Below are positions 33,321 to 42,250 of a stretch of 64,000 bases of DNA, piece by piece. Every line of letters starts with the position of its first letter. The stretch's first letter is position 1. The translations under genes and the position numbers were made by a program. The notes beneath the pieces were generated by a model. The model had not been told where the DNA came from and made no database searches. It saw only the letters and a list, made by a program, of their open reading frames with translations. Location: positions 2,232,001-2,296,000 of the forward strand of contig NZ_CP054142.1 of assembly GCF_017893965.1 (NCBI RefSeq), read 5' to 3'. The DNA comes from Treponema parvum. GTDB lineage: Bacteria; Spirochaetota; Spirochaetia; Treponematales; Treponemataceae.

Positions 33321-33455
33321 AAAAAACTTTTGCAGGAAGTATCAACTTCCGAAAAAGTTTTTTCTGTGCGCAAGCGCGCACTCATACTATAATCGAGTTT
33401 GCGTCGCAAACTCGAAATAAAAAGCGGAGGCGTCATTTCAGCCTATGCTTTTTAT
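33321..33455 (-). mobile_element. four-hairpin element, copy E3, inserted in an Rpn gene
   Basis: Hairpin 1: AAAAAACTTTT and GGAAGT paired with ACTTCC and AAAGTTTTTT (33321-33363). Hairpin 2: GTGCGC/GCGCAC (33366-33381). Hairpin 3: CGAGTTTGC/GCAAACTCG (33394-33414). Hairpin 4: ATAAAAAGC/GCTTTTTAT with CATTTCAG in the loop (33417-33455). Alignment with the intact homologue at 43250 shows that the sequence up to CACGGGAGGT and from AATCAATATG onward is gene; the roughly 144 bases between are extra. This is direct evidence that the element can move or be copied. Confidence 0.7.
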
Positions 33456-34114
33456 CGTACCTCCCGTGATTTTCTCTGTAAGTATTCTCTTAATATTCCC
33501 TTTTCTATGCATATCTTTACCGCATTGGTAAAGCCGTTTTCACTGTCGAGTTGGGTTTGTTTTCTTACCTCTTCTACAAAGAGGCTGTATTCTTCAAGCG
33601 GTTTGCACTCTGCTAAAACTTTGTTTGCTTTGTCCGTGTTGATATTGAGTACTTGAACCGTAAGTTCCAACGGAGCGTGTTCGCTCTTTGTGATAAACGC
33701 ATCGGATAGCTTTAGAACCGTAGTTTCGGGATAGTCTTCCGTGCCGTTATAGAAAACGTAGAACTCAGGTGTGGGTATTTTTGATAGCTTTCTTAAATAC
33801 CGGTCTGTCGGCGCTTGCAGTTTTTCATATAGCCTTGCTATGTATTCCAAAAAACGTAAAGGCATGTTTTCGTTTACGGTTGACTGGTGTTCGGCTAGCA
33901 CGATGATTTTACCGTCTACAAGGCAGGAAACATCGTTTATTATGTTCATGTACATGACGTTTTCAAGCCTGATGTTTTCAACCGGAGACGAAAGCGGCAG
34001 GTTTGTACCGTGCAGAGCGTTATACAGCGACAAAAAGTTTTCTTTCGCTTTTTCGTCTTCACTGAAAAGGTCGACGAACACTGAATCCTTGTATTTTCTG
34101 TTTGAAGTACTCAT
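33452..34114 (-). pseudogene. Rpn-family (PD-(D/E)XK) protein, N-terminal fragment
   Basis: A 220-residue frame with a good GGGAG site, homologous along its length to the intact copy at 43250-44116. It includes YKDSVFVDLFSEDEKAKENF, the nuclease core NDVSCLVDGKIIVLAEHQST with the E-x-Q form of the PD-(D/E)XK motif, and ENMPLRFLEYIARLYEKL. It breaks off at RKSREVR inside hairpin copy E3. Members of this family (PDDEXK_2, recombination-promoting nuclease or putative transposase) are abundant and variable in treponemes. The nuclease core is intact in this fragment, so partial activity is possible. Confidence 0.8.
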
Positions 34115-34547
34115 AGCCGCTCCCTACTTTATATATTCCGGCACATGATGTTTTCCGCAAGGGAAAATAAGCGCCCGTGCACTCTTTTGTGCGTTAAGTG
34201 ACCGCGATCGGCATATAGCCGCCCGCAATGCGCCGTGTGTGCTAAGCGCCGCATACGAGGCGTTTTGTGTGCTTTGCGTGTTTCGCGCCGGAGATAGAGC
34301 TGTGCCGGCATTACCGTACATTATGTCCCTCGTCGTAAGAATTTGCGGGACTGACTTAAGATGACTGATGTGTTTATCATACCCTTTTTTCCCGCAGATT
34401 TCAACTTTTTGGGGTAGTTTTTTGCTGCGCGGCAGGAAACACGCGGTTACGCAATGAGGGCGCGGAGACGTACGGCTGCGAGCCGGCATTACATTCCGCG
34501 CAGTCTGTATCGTATCCGCACTTTATTTGTTAATAAAATATACCGGC
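34115..34547. other. gene-free interval upstream of the split Rpn gene
   Basis: No supported gene. Short GC-rich words such as GTGTGCTAAGCG and GTGTGCTTTGCG recur, like those between cdd and ilvC. CCGGAGATAGAGCTGTG at about 34287 has a near copy, CCGGAGTTAGAGCTGTG, at about 29024. The promoter of the Rpn gene should be here but I could not place it. Confidence 0.35.
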
Positions 34548-34687
34548 TAAATTGAACGGCGCTATTTCAGGCCCTCAATTTAACTGCGAGTTTCGGACAA
34601 AGTCGAAACGACGCCGGTTATAACTGTGCGCAAAGAGCGCACGAAAACGGCATTCTCGGAAATCGAAATTTCCTCGCATGTCGTTTT
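34548..34687 (+). repeat. four-hairpin element, copy E4
   Basis: Plus-strand order is hairpin 4 (TAAATTGA..TCAATTTA, 34548-34582, loop TATTTCAG), hairpin 3 (GTTTCG/CGAAAC, 34590-34609), hairpin 2 (GTGCGC/GCGCAC, 34626-34642) and hairpin 1 (AAAACG/CGTTTT with inner GGAAAT/ATTTCC, 34644-34687). It is followed by GGAGG and the ATG of the DUF4349 lipoprotein at 34703. Hairpin 1 is close to that of copy E5. Confidence 0.75.
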
Positions 34688-34702
34688 TTAATGGAGGCAC
34701 TG

Positions 34703-35614
34703 ATGAAATTGATACGATCGATATTTTTATTGTTGACTTTTGCGGCGGCACTCGTTTTGATCGGCTGCGGTGCGCACAAGGGAAACTTTGCCGCGATGAA
34801 ATACGCAGTTGACGGCGCGCCTATGCGCTCGGGCGACGTCTATGCGGCGGAAGAAAAATCCTTCGGCGCTCATTCCGACGCAGGGCAGTCTTTGCCTGAA
34901 AATCGAAAGCTCATCCGCACGGGGACTATCCGCTTTGAAGTTTCGAGCCTCGCCGAAACGAAGGCTGCGGCGGAAGCATGGGCAAAGCGCTTCGGCGGTT
35001 ATGTTTCCGATTTTTCGGAAGACGGCCGTTCGCTCGGCATGACGGTTCACATCCCGTCACCCGCTTTTGACGATGCGATGTCGTCGTCCGGCGCCATCGG
35101 CAAAGTCGTTTCAAAATCCGCGGACAGCGTAGACGTCACCGACCGTTTTTACGATTTGGATTCGCGCTTGGCAACTCGCCGCGTTTTGCTCGAGCGATTG
35201 CAATCGTATCTTAAGGAAGCGAAAAATATCAAAGACATGCTCGAAATCGAAACCAAGATAAACGACGTCACGGCCGAAATCGAACAGATGCAGGGACAGT
35301 TCAACCGCCTGTCCAAGCAGATTGACTATTCGGAAATCTATATCGAAGCGAACCTGCCGTACAACCATGCGGAAGACAGGGGATTTATTTTTCCCGATTT
35401 GAAATCGGCGTTCATCGAATTCTGTGAAACCGTCGTCGGATTTTTTACGGGCTTTGTGTTCGTAGTTCTGTATATAATCATCTTCGGCATACCGATTCTT
35501 TGCGTTGCGTTTTTGCTGTATTGGATATGCTTCGGCAAAATCGGTGTGCTTCGGAAGCTGTTTGCAAAAATACGCGCAGGGCAACCGCACAGGAACCGTG
35601 CGAGCAAGGAATGA
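34703..35614 (+). CDS. DUF4349 family lipoprotein
   Basis: A 303-residue membrane protein with lipobox LIGC (Cys22). It contains the DUF4349 layout: RKLIRTGTIRFEVSSLAETKA, an FGGYVSD-like segment, the mid segment DRFYDLDSRLATRRVLLERL, a coiled coil (EIETKINDVTAEIEQMQGQFNRLSKQ) and a C-terminal membrane segment near residues 228-255 (FTGFVFVVLYIIIFGIPIL) with a basic tail. Function unknown; these are envelope proteins. The ATG at 34703 follows GGAGG; an in-frame ATG at 34691 overlaps the site. Copy E4 of the hairpin element forms the leader. Confidence 0.8.
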   Translation: MKLIRSIFLLLTFAAALVLIGCGAHKGNFAAMKYAVDGAPMRSGDVYAAEEKSFGAHSDAGQSLPENRKLIRTGTIRFEVSSLAETKAAAEAWAKRFGGYVSDFSEDGRSLGMTVHIPSPAFDDAMSSSGAIGKVVSKSADSVDVTDRFYDLDSRLATRRVLLERLQSYLKEAKNIKDMLEIETKINDVTAEIEQMQGQFNRLSKQIDYSEIYIEANLPYNHAEDRGFIFPDLKSAFIEFCETVVGFFTGFVFVVLYIIIFGIPILCVAFLLYWICFGKIGVLRKLFAKIRAGQPHRNRASKE

Positions 35615-35766
35615 GGGCTGCATTAAAAGTAAAAAGGCGGAACGCAAGCGGCGGTTAGCATAGCGTCGCCTTTGCCGCAGCATTAAAACCGTGCGAGTAC
35701 GGTGGAACGGAACCGCAAAGCCCTAACATATACGAAAAAGGCGATTTTCGATATACTTTCGCCAAT

Positions 35767-36552
35767 ATGAAAATAGATACGTTTGTTGAAGAGCTTGAAA
35801 AGCGTTACGGAGCGGTAAAACGCGCCCGCGGCTGTTTTTTATATACGCAAAAAGGAGTAAGGCTTACCGACTTGTATCAGGAAGGCGGAAGAGCAGTTCT
35901 GGGCTGGGGCGGAAATTCCGCGTTTACGGTTTTTAAAAATGTTCTAAACCGCGGCGTTACCGGAAGTTTTGACACGATCTTTGCTCCCAGACTGAAAAAA
36001 GCAGTGGGAGAGCTCCTCGCGTCAAAGCGCATCACGGCCGTTTTTTTTGAAAAAGAAGACGCTCTTAAAACGGCGTTAAAAGCCAATCCCGAAAATACGG
36101 CTTTTTGGCGCCCGTGGAACCCGGATAATACCGATTGGGCTTTAACAGATTCCGTTATAATAGAGCCCCCCTTGCCGTGGACGCCTTCTGTTTTTATAGT
36201 CGCCCTTACGCCCTCAAAAGAGGCTGAAAAACTGATCGAATCTTCCGGTTGTAAAAAGCTTCCTTCTCCTCTTGCAGCTGCCGTCATACGTTCGATCTAT
36301 AACATGATCTCTGCACTGCAGGAGCGCTCCGAAAAAGACTGGTACGTTTATGACAGCTTAATAAAAAACTATTGGACGCGTAGAGGGCCTTATCTTTATC
36401 CCAAAGCCTCCAAAAAAGATTACGATGAATTTGTGCTGCACTGTCTGGATTGTAAGATCGTCATAAGCCCTTTTTATGATATTCCTTCAATAGTTCCTTT
36501 CGGGGCGGATAAGGGAGTTTTCACTCAGCTTAAAAATTCGCCGTTTCACTGA
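35767..36552 (+). CDS. protein of unknown function, conserved-looking
   Basis: A 261-residue cytoplasmic protein that I cannot assign. The segment RLTDLYQEGGRAVLGWGG near residue 31 recalls the N-terminal substrate-loop region of class III aminotransferases, but no PLP-binding lysine motif or cofactor domain follows, so an enzyme call is not justified. Aromatic-rich stretches (AFWRPWNPDNTDWAL, YDSLIKNYWTRRGPYLYP) point to a folded globular domain. There is no Shine-Dalgarno; a -10-like TATACT at 35752-35757 ends 9 bases before the ATG. A 14-bp hairpin follows the stop. Confidence 0.6.
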   Translation: MKIDTFVEELEKRYGAVKRARGCFLYTQKGVRLTDLYQEGGRAVLGWGGNSAFTVFKNVLNRGVTGSFDTIFAPRLKKAVGELLASKRITAVFFEKEDALKTALKANPENTAFWRPWNPDNTDWALTDSVIIEPPLPWTPSVFIVALTPSKEAEKLIESSGCKKLPSPLAAAVIRSIYNMISALQERSEKDWYVYDSLIKNYWTRRGPYLYPKASKKDYDEFVLHCLDCKIVISPFYDIPSIVPFGADKGVFTQLKNSPFH

Positions 36553-36561
36553 ACAACGGTT

Positions 36562-36595
36562 ATAAGCCGATGTACCTCCATGTACATCGGCTTAT
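36562..36595 (+). terminator. 14-bp hairpin after the 35767 gene
   Basis: ATAAGCCGATGTAC/GTACATCGGCTTAT, perfect stem with a 6-base loop, ten bases after the stop. A second stem, ATTTTGGC/GCCAAAAT, and a GAGTTTCC/GGAAAACTC hairpin follow. The interval to 36848 also has AATTCAACAGTC/GACTGTTGAATT (36752-36797). No gene is present in 36553-36848. Confidence 0.55.
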
Positions 36596-36848
36596 GGCGA
36601 ATTTTGGCAAAGCCAAAATATCGCTTTTATATATTTTGCCGCCGTCCATGGCGGTACTTGAACGACGAGTTTCCCTGCGGAAAACTCGCGGATATACGTG
36701 TGCGCCGCTCGAAACTTCGCGCTTACGCACTCGTTGCAGGGCTTGCGCACTAATTCAACAGTCTTTTAAAATTGACATTTTGTTCGACTGTTGAATTTTA
36801 ATTGAATGCGTATATACATTTTTAAATTAAACTACCGATAATAGATAT

Positions 36849-38267
36849 ATGGCAGACTCACAGGATTTTTCGGCGCAGCTTATAGCGGCAGTCGAAGCTA
36901 AAACACAATGGTATAACACGGTAAAACTTCCGGAATTGCTTGAAAACTACCGGTTAATGCATTCGTGCGTAAAAAATCTATACGACTTACTTGTAAAAAA
37001 GTCCAGAATAACGAAGGATCCGTACAAACTTGAAAAAAAGATTTCGGAAGTCAGCGCGCCTGAAAACACACCGTTCCCTGAAAACGAAGTAAGCGTTGTT
37101 TTGGGAACGCGTTTTTCAGACTATGAATCCATGCTGGATTTTATTTCCATATATTTCAGTTTTTCCGTCGCGAACATGACGCTGGAACGTATAAAAAATC
37201 TTGCCGCACTGAACAATTCATTCCTATGGGACAGCCTTTCAACAAATTCCGCAAACGTAAACACGCGAAGTCTTGCCAAACTCATCGCGGAACTAAGGAT
37301 TGGAACCGACCCGATGACGGCGAGCGCTCTAAACAACGAGCTTTCAAAAAACGCGAAGCTCATAGTGAGCATAAATTCCGACATAAAAGAACTTTCGGAA
37401 TTTCAAAAAGAAGTATACAAGGTTTCCGTACGCAAAAAAGTTATTGACCATAAAGACTTTGACCGCTCGGCTGCGTTTTCAAGTCCGCAGGCCGAAATGC
37501 AGCAGATAAAAAAAATCTTTCCTTTGGTTATGGATAAAACGCCGTTTTACACAGCGCTTATCGAAGAGATAATCGAAGAAGACCAAGGACAGGGAAAAGA
37601 AGAAAGAAGAAAATTTCTTTTGGAAAAATTGCAGATTCAACAGAGTACCGTAAATAGAAATACTGGAAAAGTCGATCCCAGACATCTTCTTTTAGACGCC
37701 ATTCACGGCTTGGCTGCAGTCGGTCCGCAGATAAATCTCATGGCAGACAAGCTGAGAGAAAATCACAACGTTTTAGTAGACCAAAACAACAGCAGGTGGC
37801 AAAAATTTTTAAGACTTCTCAGAAAAGCGTTTAACATTTCCGAACCGGAAGTAGAATATCAAGTGTACATTACGGATCCGGTAACCAAAACGGAACGCAA
37901 AGAGTATATAAAATACGCCGTTTTTATGAAAAATCTCACTCAGATTTCTCAGCAATACATGCTGCTTTCCGCAAAGACAAATCCTATTTACAAAAGGATC
38001 CAAAGCGAAGCATCTCCCGTCATCGTCGATTTTTTGAATAAAAATTTTTCGCAGTGTCAAAGGCTTCTTTTGGAACTTACCGCCCTAGACGATTTTTTCA
38101 AATCTGCAGCGTCCCAGTCTTCTCTGCCTAAGATAAAAGGAATGAGGATGGAGCTTACGACGTTTAAAAATATTCTTGTAAAGGCAAATCAGCGCCGCGT
38201 CGAATATCTGTCGTCCGTGGAAGAAGATCAGCAATTTAGAAAACTGGGAATATTAAACGATGAATAA
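36849..38267 (+). CDS. large alpha-helical cytoplasmic protein of unknown function
   Basis: A 472-residue protein without signal peptide or membrane segments. It is mostly helical with many charged residues (EEIIEEDQGQGKEERRKFLLEKLQIQ; WQKFLRLLRKAFNISEPEVEYQVYI) and several possible coiled-coil stretches. No catalytic motif is seen. The start at 36849 has no Shine-Dalgarno; GATAAT at 36837-36842 ends 6 bases before the ATG, so a leaderless message is possible. Its stop overlaps the start of the peptide-binding protein gene by 8 bases, indicating co-translation, yet the two are in different compartments. I regard it as a conserved treponemal protein by context. Confidence 0.65.
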   Translation: MADSQDFSAQLIAAVEAKTQWYNTVKLPELLENYRLMHSCVKNLYDLLVKKSRITKDPYKLEKKISEVSAPENTPFPENEVSVVLGTRFSDYESMLDFISIYFSFSVANMTLERIKNLAALNNSFLWDSLSTNSANVNTRSLAKLIAELRIGTDPMTASALNNELSKNAKLIVSINSDIKELSEFQKEVYKVSVRKKVIDHKDFDRSAAFSSPQAEMQQIKKIFPLVMDKTPFYTALIEEIIEEDQGQGKEERRKFLLEKLQIQQSTVNRNTGKVDPRHLLLDAIHGLAAVGPQINLMADKLRENHNVLVDQNNSRWQKFLRLLRKAFNISEPEVEYQVYITDPVTKTERKEYIKYAVFMKNLTQISQQYMLLSAKTNPIYKRIQSEASPVIVDFLNKNFSQCQRLLLELTALDDFFKSAASQSSLPKIKGMRMELTTFKNILVKANQRRVEYLSSVEEDQQFRKLGILNDE

Positions 38268-39855
38268 AAGACATTTTTTTTTCAGGTCTTCGCTTTTTTG
38301 CGTATTGTTTTTTATCGCCAACTTTTTTTTAACTGCTCAGAATTTCATATTTGAAGAAGATTCTTCCCAAATAGATCCCAAACTGCAACGCAATTTTACA
38401 ATCATTCAAAACGAACACAGACACGATTTAAATCCCCACACAGCATCTTACAGTTCCGAAGCGCAGATTTTAGGCAACATTTACGAAGGACTTTTTTCAT
38501 ACGACCCTGTAACCCTTTCTCCGCTAAACGCCGTTGCGGAATCTTACAAAATCTCACGCAACAAGCGCAGATGGACGTTTACAATACGTGAAAGCGCCAA
38601 ATTCAGCGACGGGCGACAGATTACGGCGGAAGACGTACGAAATTCTTGGCTCAGGCTGCTTTCAAATCCCGACGCCCTATACGCTTCTCTTTTGGACGTA
38701 ATAATAGGAGCAAGGGAATTTAGACTGGGCGCAGGAAAAAGGGAAGACGTGGGGATAACGGTAAAGGACAATACCCTCGTCGTCAGACTCGAAGCTCCGT
38801 GCGCGCATTTAAGCAGAATCTTGTGCCATCATGCTTTTTCGGTAGTCGACGAAGACCTTTCGCTTGCAAGCGGAGCCTTCGTTCTTGAAAAACGGGAAAA
38901 AAAGCGCATAGTACTTAAGAAAAACGAATATTATTGGGACAAAGAAGCCGTACGGCTCCCCCAAGTAACCATAGAACTCTCGGATGACGAAACGGAAAAC
39001 GCGTACGCGCTAAATACCGGAAGCGCCGATTGGGTGGATAACGCCGTGTCGACTGACAAATTGCTTTTAAAAAGCTCGGTACACATCGGAGCCCAGTTCG
39101 GAACCCAGTACTTTTTTTTCAAAACAGCAAGATCTCCGTGGTCGGACGCCGCTTTTAGGATCGCGCTGCTCACGGCGGCCCCGTGGCAAGAGATGCGAAA
39201 AGATTTTCCCGTAAAAGCGCAAACTTTCATTTATCCGCTTGCAGGTTATCCCGCCGTAAACGGATTTTCCGAAACGGATGAAGACGAAGCTCTCGCCCTT
39301 ATGAAAGAGGCTCGCGCAAAGGCCGGAATACAGGAAGATAAAAAACTAAGCCTTGTTTTTGCAATTATGGACAACGCCTACATGAAAAAAAGCGCGGAAC
39401 TGCTCAAATCCGCGTGGGAAGCGCTCGGCGTGGAATTGATAATCCAAACAAAACCGTCCGCAGAATATCTTGCTTCAATCGCAGACTGGGATGCGGATTT
39501 GTTTTCATATACGTGGATAGGAGATTTTTCCGATCCTTTGGCATTTTTGGAACTTTTCCGTGGAAATTCGACTTTAAATGTATCCGGTTACAATAACGAA
39601 AAATTCAACGAACTGCTCGACCAAGCGTCTTCAGACGAAGGTTCCGCGCGATTAAAACTGCTCGCACAGGCGGAACAGCTCCTGCTCGACGAAGGGGTTG
39701 TTCTGCCCATATCGCATCCGGTAAGTTTTAACGCCATAGATTTGGATTCCATAGGCGGATGGACTTCCAACAGCCTCGACATTCATCCGTTTAAGTACAT
39801 ATATTTCAAACAAAAAAATTCAAAGGTTCAAAATATCGTAAAAAAAATGCCGTAA
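38260..39855 (+). CDS. family 5 extracellular solute-binding protein (oligopeptide type)
   Basis: A 531-residue exported substrate-binding protein of the DppA/OppA family. Signal peptide at 1-27 (FFFRSSLFCVLFFIANFFLTAQ), no lipobox Cys. The family signature lies near residues 95-125: AVAESYKISRNKRRWTFTIRE, AKFSDGRQITAEDVRNSWLRL. The N-terminal strand is FTIIQNEHRHDLNPHTA and the C-terminal lobe has ADWDADLFSYTWIGDFSDP and LDQASS. These proteins capture peptides for an ABC importer; no permease or ATPase genes are adjacent. The start overlaps the preceding helical protein's end (ATG at 38260, its stop at 38267). Confidence 0.88.
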   Translation: MNKRHFFFRSSLFCVLFFIANFFLTAQNFIFEEDSSQIDPKLQRNFTIIQNEHRHDLNPHTASYSSEAQILGNIYEGLFSYDPVTLSPLNAVAESYKISRNKRRWTFTIRESAKFSDGRQITAEDVRNSWLRLLSNPDALYASLLDVIIGAREFRLGAGKREDVGITVKDNTLVVRLEAPCAHLSRILCHHAFSVVDEDLSLASGAFVLEKREKKRIVLKKNEYYWDKEAVRLPQVTIELSDDETENAYALNTGSADWVDNAVSTDKLLLKSSVHIGAQFGTQYFFFKTARSPWSDAAFRIALLTAAPWQEMRKDFPVKAQTFIYPLAGYPAVNGFSETDEDEALALMKEARAKAGIQEDKKLSLVFAIMDNAYMKKSAELLKSAWEALGVELIIQTKPSAEYLASIADWDADLFSYTWIGDFSDPLAFLELFRGNSTLNVSGYNNEKFNELLDQASSDEGSARLKLLAQAEQLLLDEGVVLPISHPVSFNAIDLDSIGGWTSNSLDIHPFKYIYFKQKNSKVQNIVKKMP

Positions 39856-39900
39856 AAAAAAAGACTGCACGAAAGCGGCGGCAAACTTCGAAAAAAAAGC

Positions 39901-39929
39901 TTCCATAAAATAAATAAGTGCAATATAAT
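39901..39929 (+). promoter_or_regulatory. sigma-70 promoter for ackA
   Basis: Weak -35 TTCCAT at 39901-39906, 17-base spacer, perfect TATAAT at 39924-39929. The leader is about 40 bases with GAGGA ahead of the ATG at 39976. Confidence 0.5.
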
Positions 39930-39975
39930 AATTTATCCCGATTCATCACTTTTTATTTTTAATACGAGGAATTTT

Positions 39976-41310
39976 ATGGTTATTTTGACATTGAACTGCG
40001 GAAGTTCGTCCGCAAAGTACCAGCTTTACGACTGGGACGGTAAAAAAGTTTTAGCAAACGGCATTGTGGAGCGCGTTACACAGAAAGGCTCGGTGATCAC
40101 GCACAAAGTAGGAAAAAACGCATACGTCGTCGAAAGTCCGTGTCCTACGCACAAAGAGGCGATAGAACTTATCATAAAAGAAATAACCGATCCTAAAGTC
40201 GGCGTTATCAACGATATGAGCGTAATAGGGGCCGTAGGGCACCGCGTACTTCACGGCGGAGATAAATTTACAAAATCGGTAATAATAACGCCTGAAGTGT
40301 TGAAGATATTCCGTGAAGTGCAGGACTTGGGTCCCCTCCATAATCCCGCAAATATTATGGGTATTGAAGCCGCTCAAAAGGTTCTTCCGAATGTTCCGCA
40401 CTGCGCGATCATGGACACCGCATGGCATCAGACAATGCCCGAAACCTCATTTATGTATGCGATTCCCTATGAATGGTACGAAAAATACCACGCGCGCCGC
40501 TACGGCTTTCACGGCACTTCGTTTTTGTATACGGCAAAGAGAGCTTCAGTCCTTTTGCATAAAAAACCGGAAGATACTAACGTTATCATATGCCATATCG
40601 GGAACGGCGCTTCCATGTGCGCAGTAAAAAACGGCAAGTGCTTTGACACTTCCATGGGCATCACACCGCTTGAAGGCCTTGTGATGGGTACGCGGACTGG
40701 AGACGTCGACGCGGCGCTTCCGTTCTACATTATGAGCAAAACCGGCATGAGCCCTGAGGAAATGAACCTTGCGCTTAACAAAAAATGCGGACTTTTAGGG
40801 ATAACGGGAAAATATACCGACCGAAGAGACGTTGAAAAGGCGGCAAACGCCGGAGACGAAAGGGCCAAACTCGGCATGGGTATGGAAGTATACCGCATAA
40901 AAAAATACATAGGAGCTTATACGGCGGCTCTGGAAGGCAAGGTGGATGCGATCGTATTTACCGCAGGAGTGGGAGAAAATTCCATAACAATCAGAAGGCG
41001 TTCCGTTGAAGGTCTTGAAAGCTTCGGCATAAAGATGGATCTTGAAAAAAACAAAGCCGCAACTACGGGGAACGCCGAAACCTGCATAAGTTCTGACGAT
41101 TCCAAAATAAAAATTCTCGTCATTCCCACGGACGAAGAGCTTGTGATAACCGAAGACGCGTACGCTCTGATGAAAGGAACTTATGACGTTCACACGCATT
41201 TTACTTACAGCTTTCAGGACCCTAAATATGTAAACAAGGCGCGTGAAGAAGCTCTCGTAAGCGAGCTTGAAAAGAAACCTGAACTAAAGAATATAATAAT
41301 ACGCCCGTAA
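39976..41310 (+). CDS. ackA: acetate kinase
   Basis: Makes ATP from acetyl phosphate, the last step of acetate fermentation. At 444 residues it is longer than the usual 400 because of a C-terminal tail ([20 protein letters not shown]). The ASKHA-fold motifs are all here: [12 protein letters not shown] at the N-terminus, [11 protein letters not shown] with the catalytic Arg, [39 protein letters not shown] and FTAGVGENS. The start follows GAGGAA. It has its own promoter and a hairpin after it. No phosphotransacetylase gene is in the window. Confidence 0.96.
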   Translation: MVILTLNCGSSSAKYQLYDWDGKKVLANGIVERVTQKGSVITHKVGKNAYVVESPCPTHKEAIELIIKEITDPKVGVINDMSVIGAVGHRVLHGGDKFTKSVIITPEVLKIFREVQDLGPLHNPANIMGIEAAQKVLPNVPHCAIMDTAWHQTMPETSFMYAIPYEWYEKYHARRYGFHGTSFLYTAKRASVLLHKKPEDTNVIICHIGNGASMCAVKNGKCFDTSMGITPLEGLVMGTRTGDVDAALPFYIMSKTGMSPEEMNLALNKKCGLLGITGKYTDRRDVEKAANAGDERAKLGMGMEVYRIKKYIGAYTAALEGKVDAIVFTAGVGENSITIRRRSVEGLESFGIKMDLEKNKAATTGNAETCISSDDSKIKILVIPTDEELVITEDAYALMKGTYDVHTHFTYSFQDPKYVNKAREEALVSELEKKPELKNIIIRP

Positions 41311-41318
41311 ATTTAAAT

Positions 41319-41350
41319 TTCCGCTCCGCCTGAGACAGGGCAGAGCGGAA
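41319..41350. terminator. hairpin between convergent ackA and kduD
   Basis: TTCCGCTC/GAGCGGAA with an inner GCC/GGC, directly between the two stop codons. No clear T run on either side; likely a bidirectional barrier. Confidence 0.5.
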
Positions 41351-41357
41351 CCCTTCC

Positions 41358-42161
41358 TTATTGCGGCTGTTTTCCTATATAGGCTAAAATTCCGCCGTCA
41401 ACGTAAACTATCTGCCCGTTCACAAAATTAGACGCATCGGAAGCAAGGAAGATCGCAGGGCCCTGTAAGTCTTCGGGCGATCCCCAGCGTCCGGCGGGAG
41501 TTTTTGCGCGTATGAAAGAATCGAACGGGTGCATTGAACCGTCGGGCTGTTTTTCGCGAAGAGGCGCCGTCTGCGGAGTTGCAATGTAACCTGGGCCTAT
41601 GCCGTTGCACTGAATGTTTTTGTCGCCGTATTCGGAACAGATATTGCGCGTGAGCATTTTAAGACCGCCCTTGGCGGCTGCATAGGCGCTGACCGTTTCA
41701 CGGCCGAGCTCGGACATCATCGAACAGATATTTATGATCTTTCCGTGGCCTTTTTTGATCATGGAAGGAAGTACGGCCTTAGAAACTATAAAAGGCGCGT
41801 TCAAATCTACGTCAATTACCTTACGGAAATCGGCGGCGGACATTTCGATCATCGGAATGCGCTTTATAATTCCCGCGTTGTTTACAAGGATGTCTATAAT
41901 GCCTACGTCCTTTTCGATTTTCTTTACAAGTTCAAGAACTTGATCCTCGTCGGTAACGTCACATACATATCCGTGTGCTTTTATGTTTTCTTTTTTATAC
42001 GCCTCAAGCCCCTGATTCACAAGATCTTGCTTTATATCGTTAAAGACGATCGTGGCGCCGCATCTCGCGAAAGCCGAAGCTATTGAAAAACCTATCCCAT
42101 AGGAAGCGCCGGTAACCAGCGCGATTTTTCCATCCAAACGAAAACTGTTCACATCAATCAT
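41358..42161 (-). CDS. kduD: 2-dehydro-3-deoxy-D-gluconate 5-dehydrogenase (SDR)
   Basis: Short-chain dehydrogenase of 267 residues that, with KduI, turns pectin- or uronate-derived 5-keto-4-deoxyuronate into 2-keto-3-deoxygluconate. It begins FRLDGKIALVTGASYGIG (TGxxxGxG cofactor motif), with NNAG near residue 92, the catalytic Ser/Tyr/Lys in ICSMMSE and YAAAKGG, and PGYIATPQT. The assignment to KduD rests on its partner: kduI lies 89 bases upstream on the same strand. The start at 42161 has GGAGGG. The KDG kinase and aldolase expected next in the pathway are not nearby. Confidence 0.88.
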   Translation of the reverse strand: MIDVNSFRLDGKIALVTGASYGIGFSIASAFARCGATIVFNDIKQDLVNQGLEAYKKENIKAHGYVCDVTDEDQVLELVKKIEKDVGIIDILVNNAGIIKRIPMIEMSAADFRKVIDVDLNAPFIVSKAVLPSMIKKGHGKIINICSMMSELGRETVSAYAAAKGGLKMLTRNICSEYGDKNIQCNGIGPGYIATPQTAPLREKQPDGSMHPFDSFIRAKTPAGRWGSPEDLQGPAIFLASDASNFVNGQIVYVDGGILAYIGKQPQ

Positions 42162-42250
42162 AAAACCCTCCATAAAAACTTTTGCAGATTTTTAATATTT
42201 AAACAAAGGCAGGATACTTCATGCCTGAAATTATATGCTAAACGGATCTT

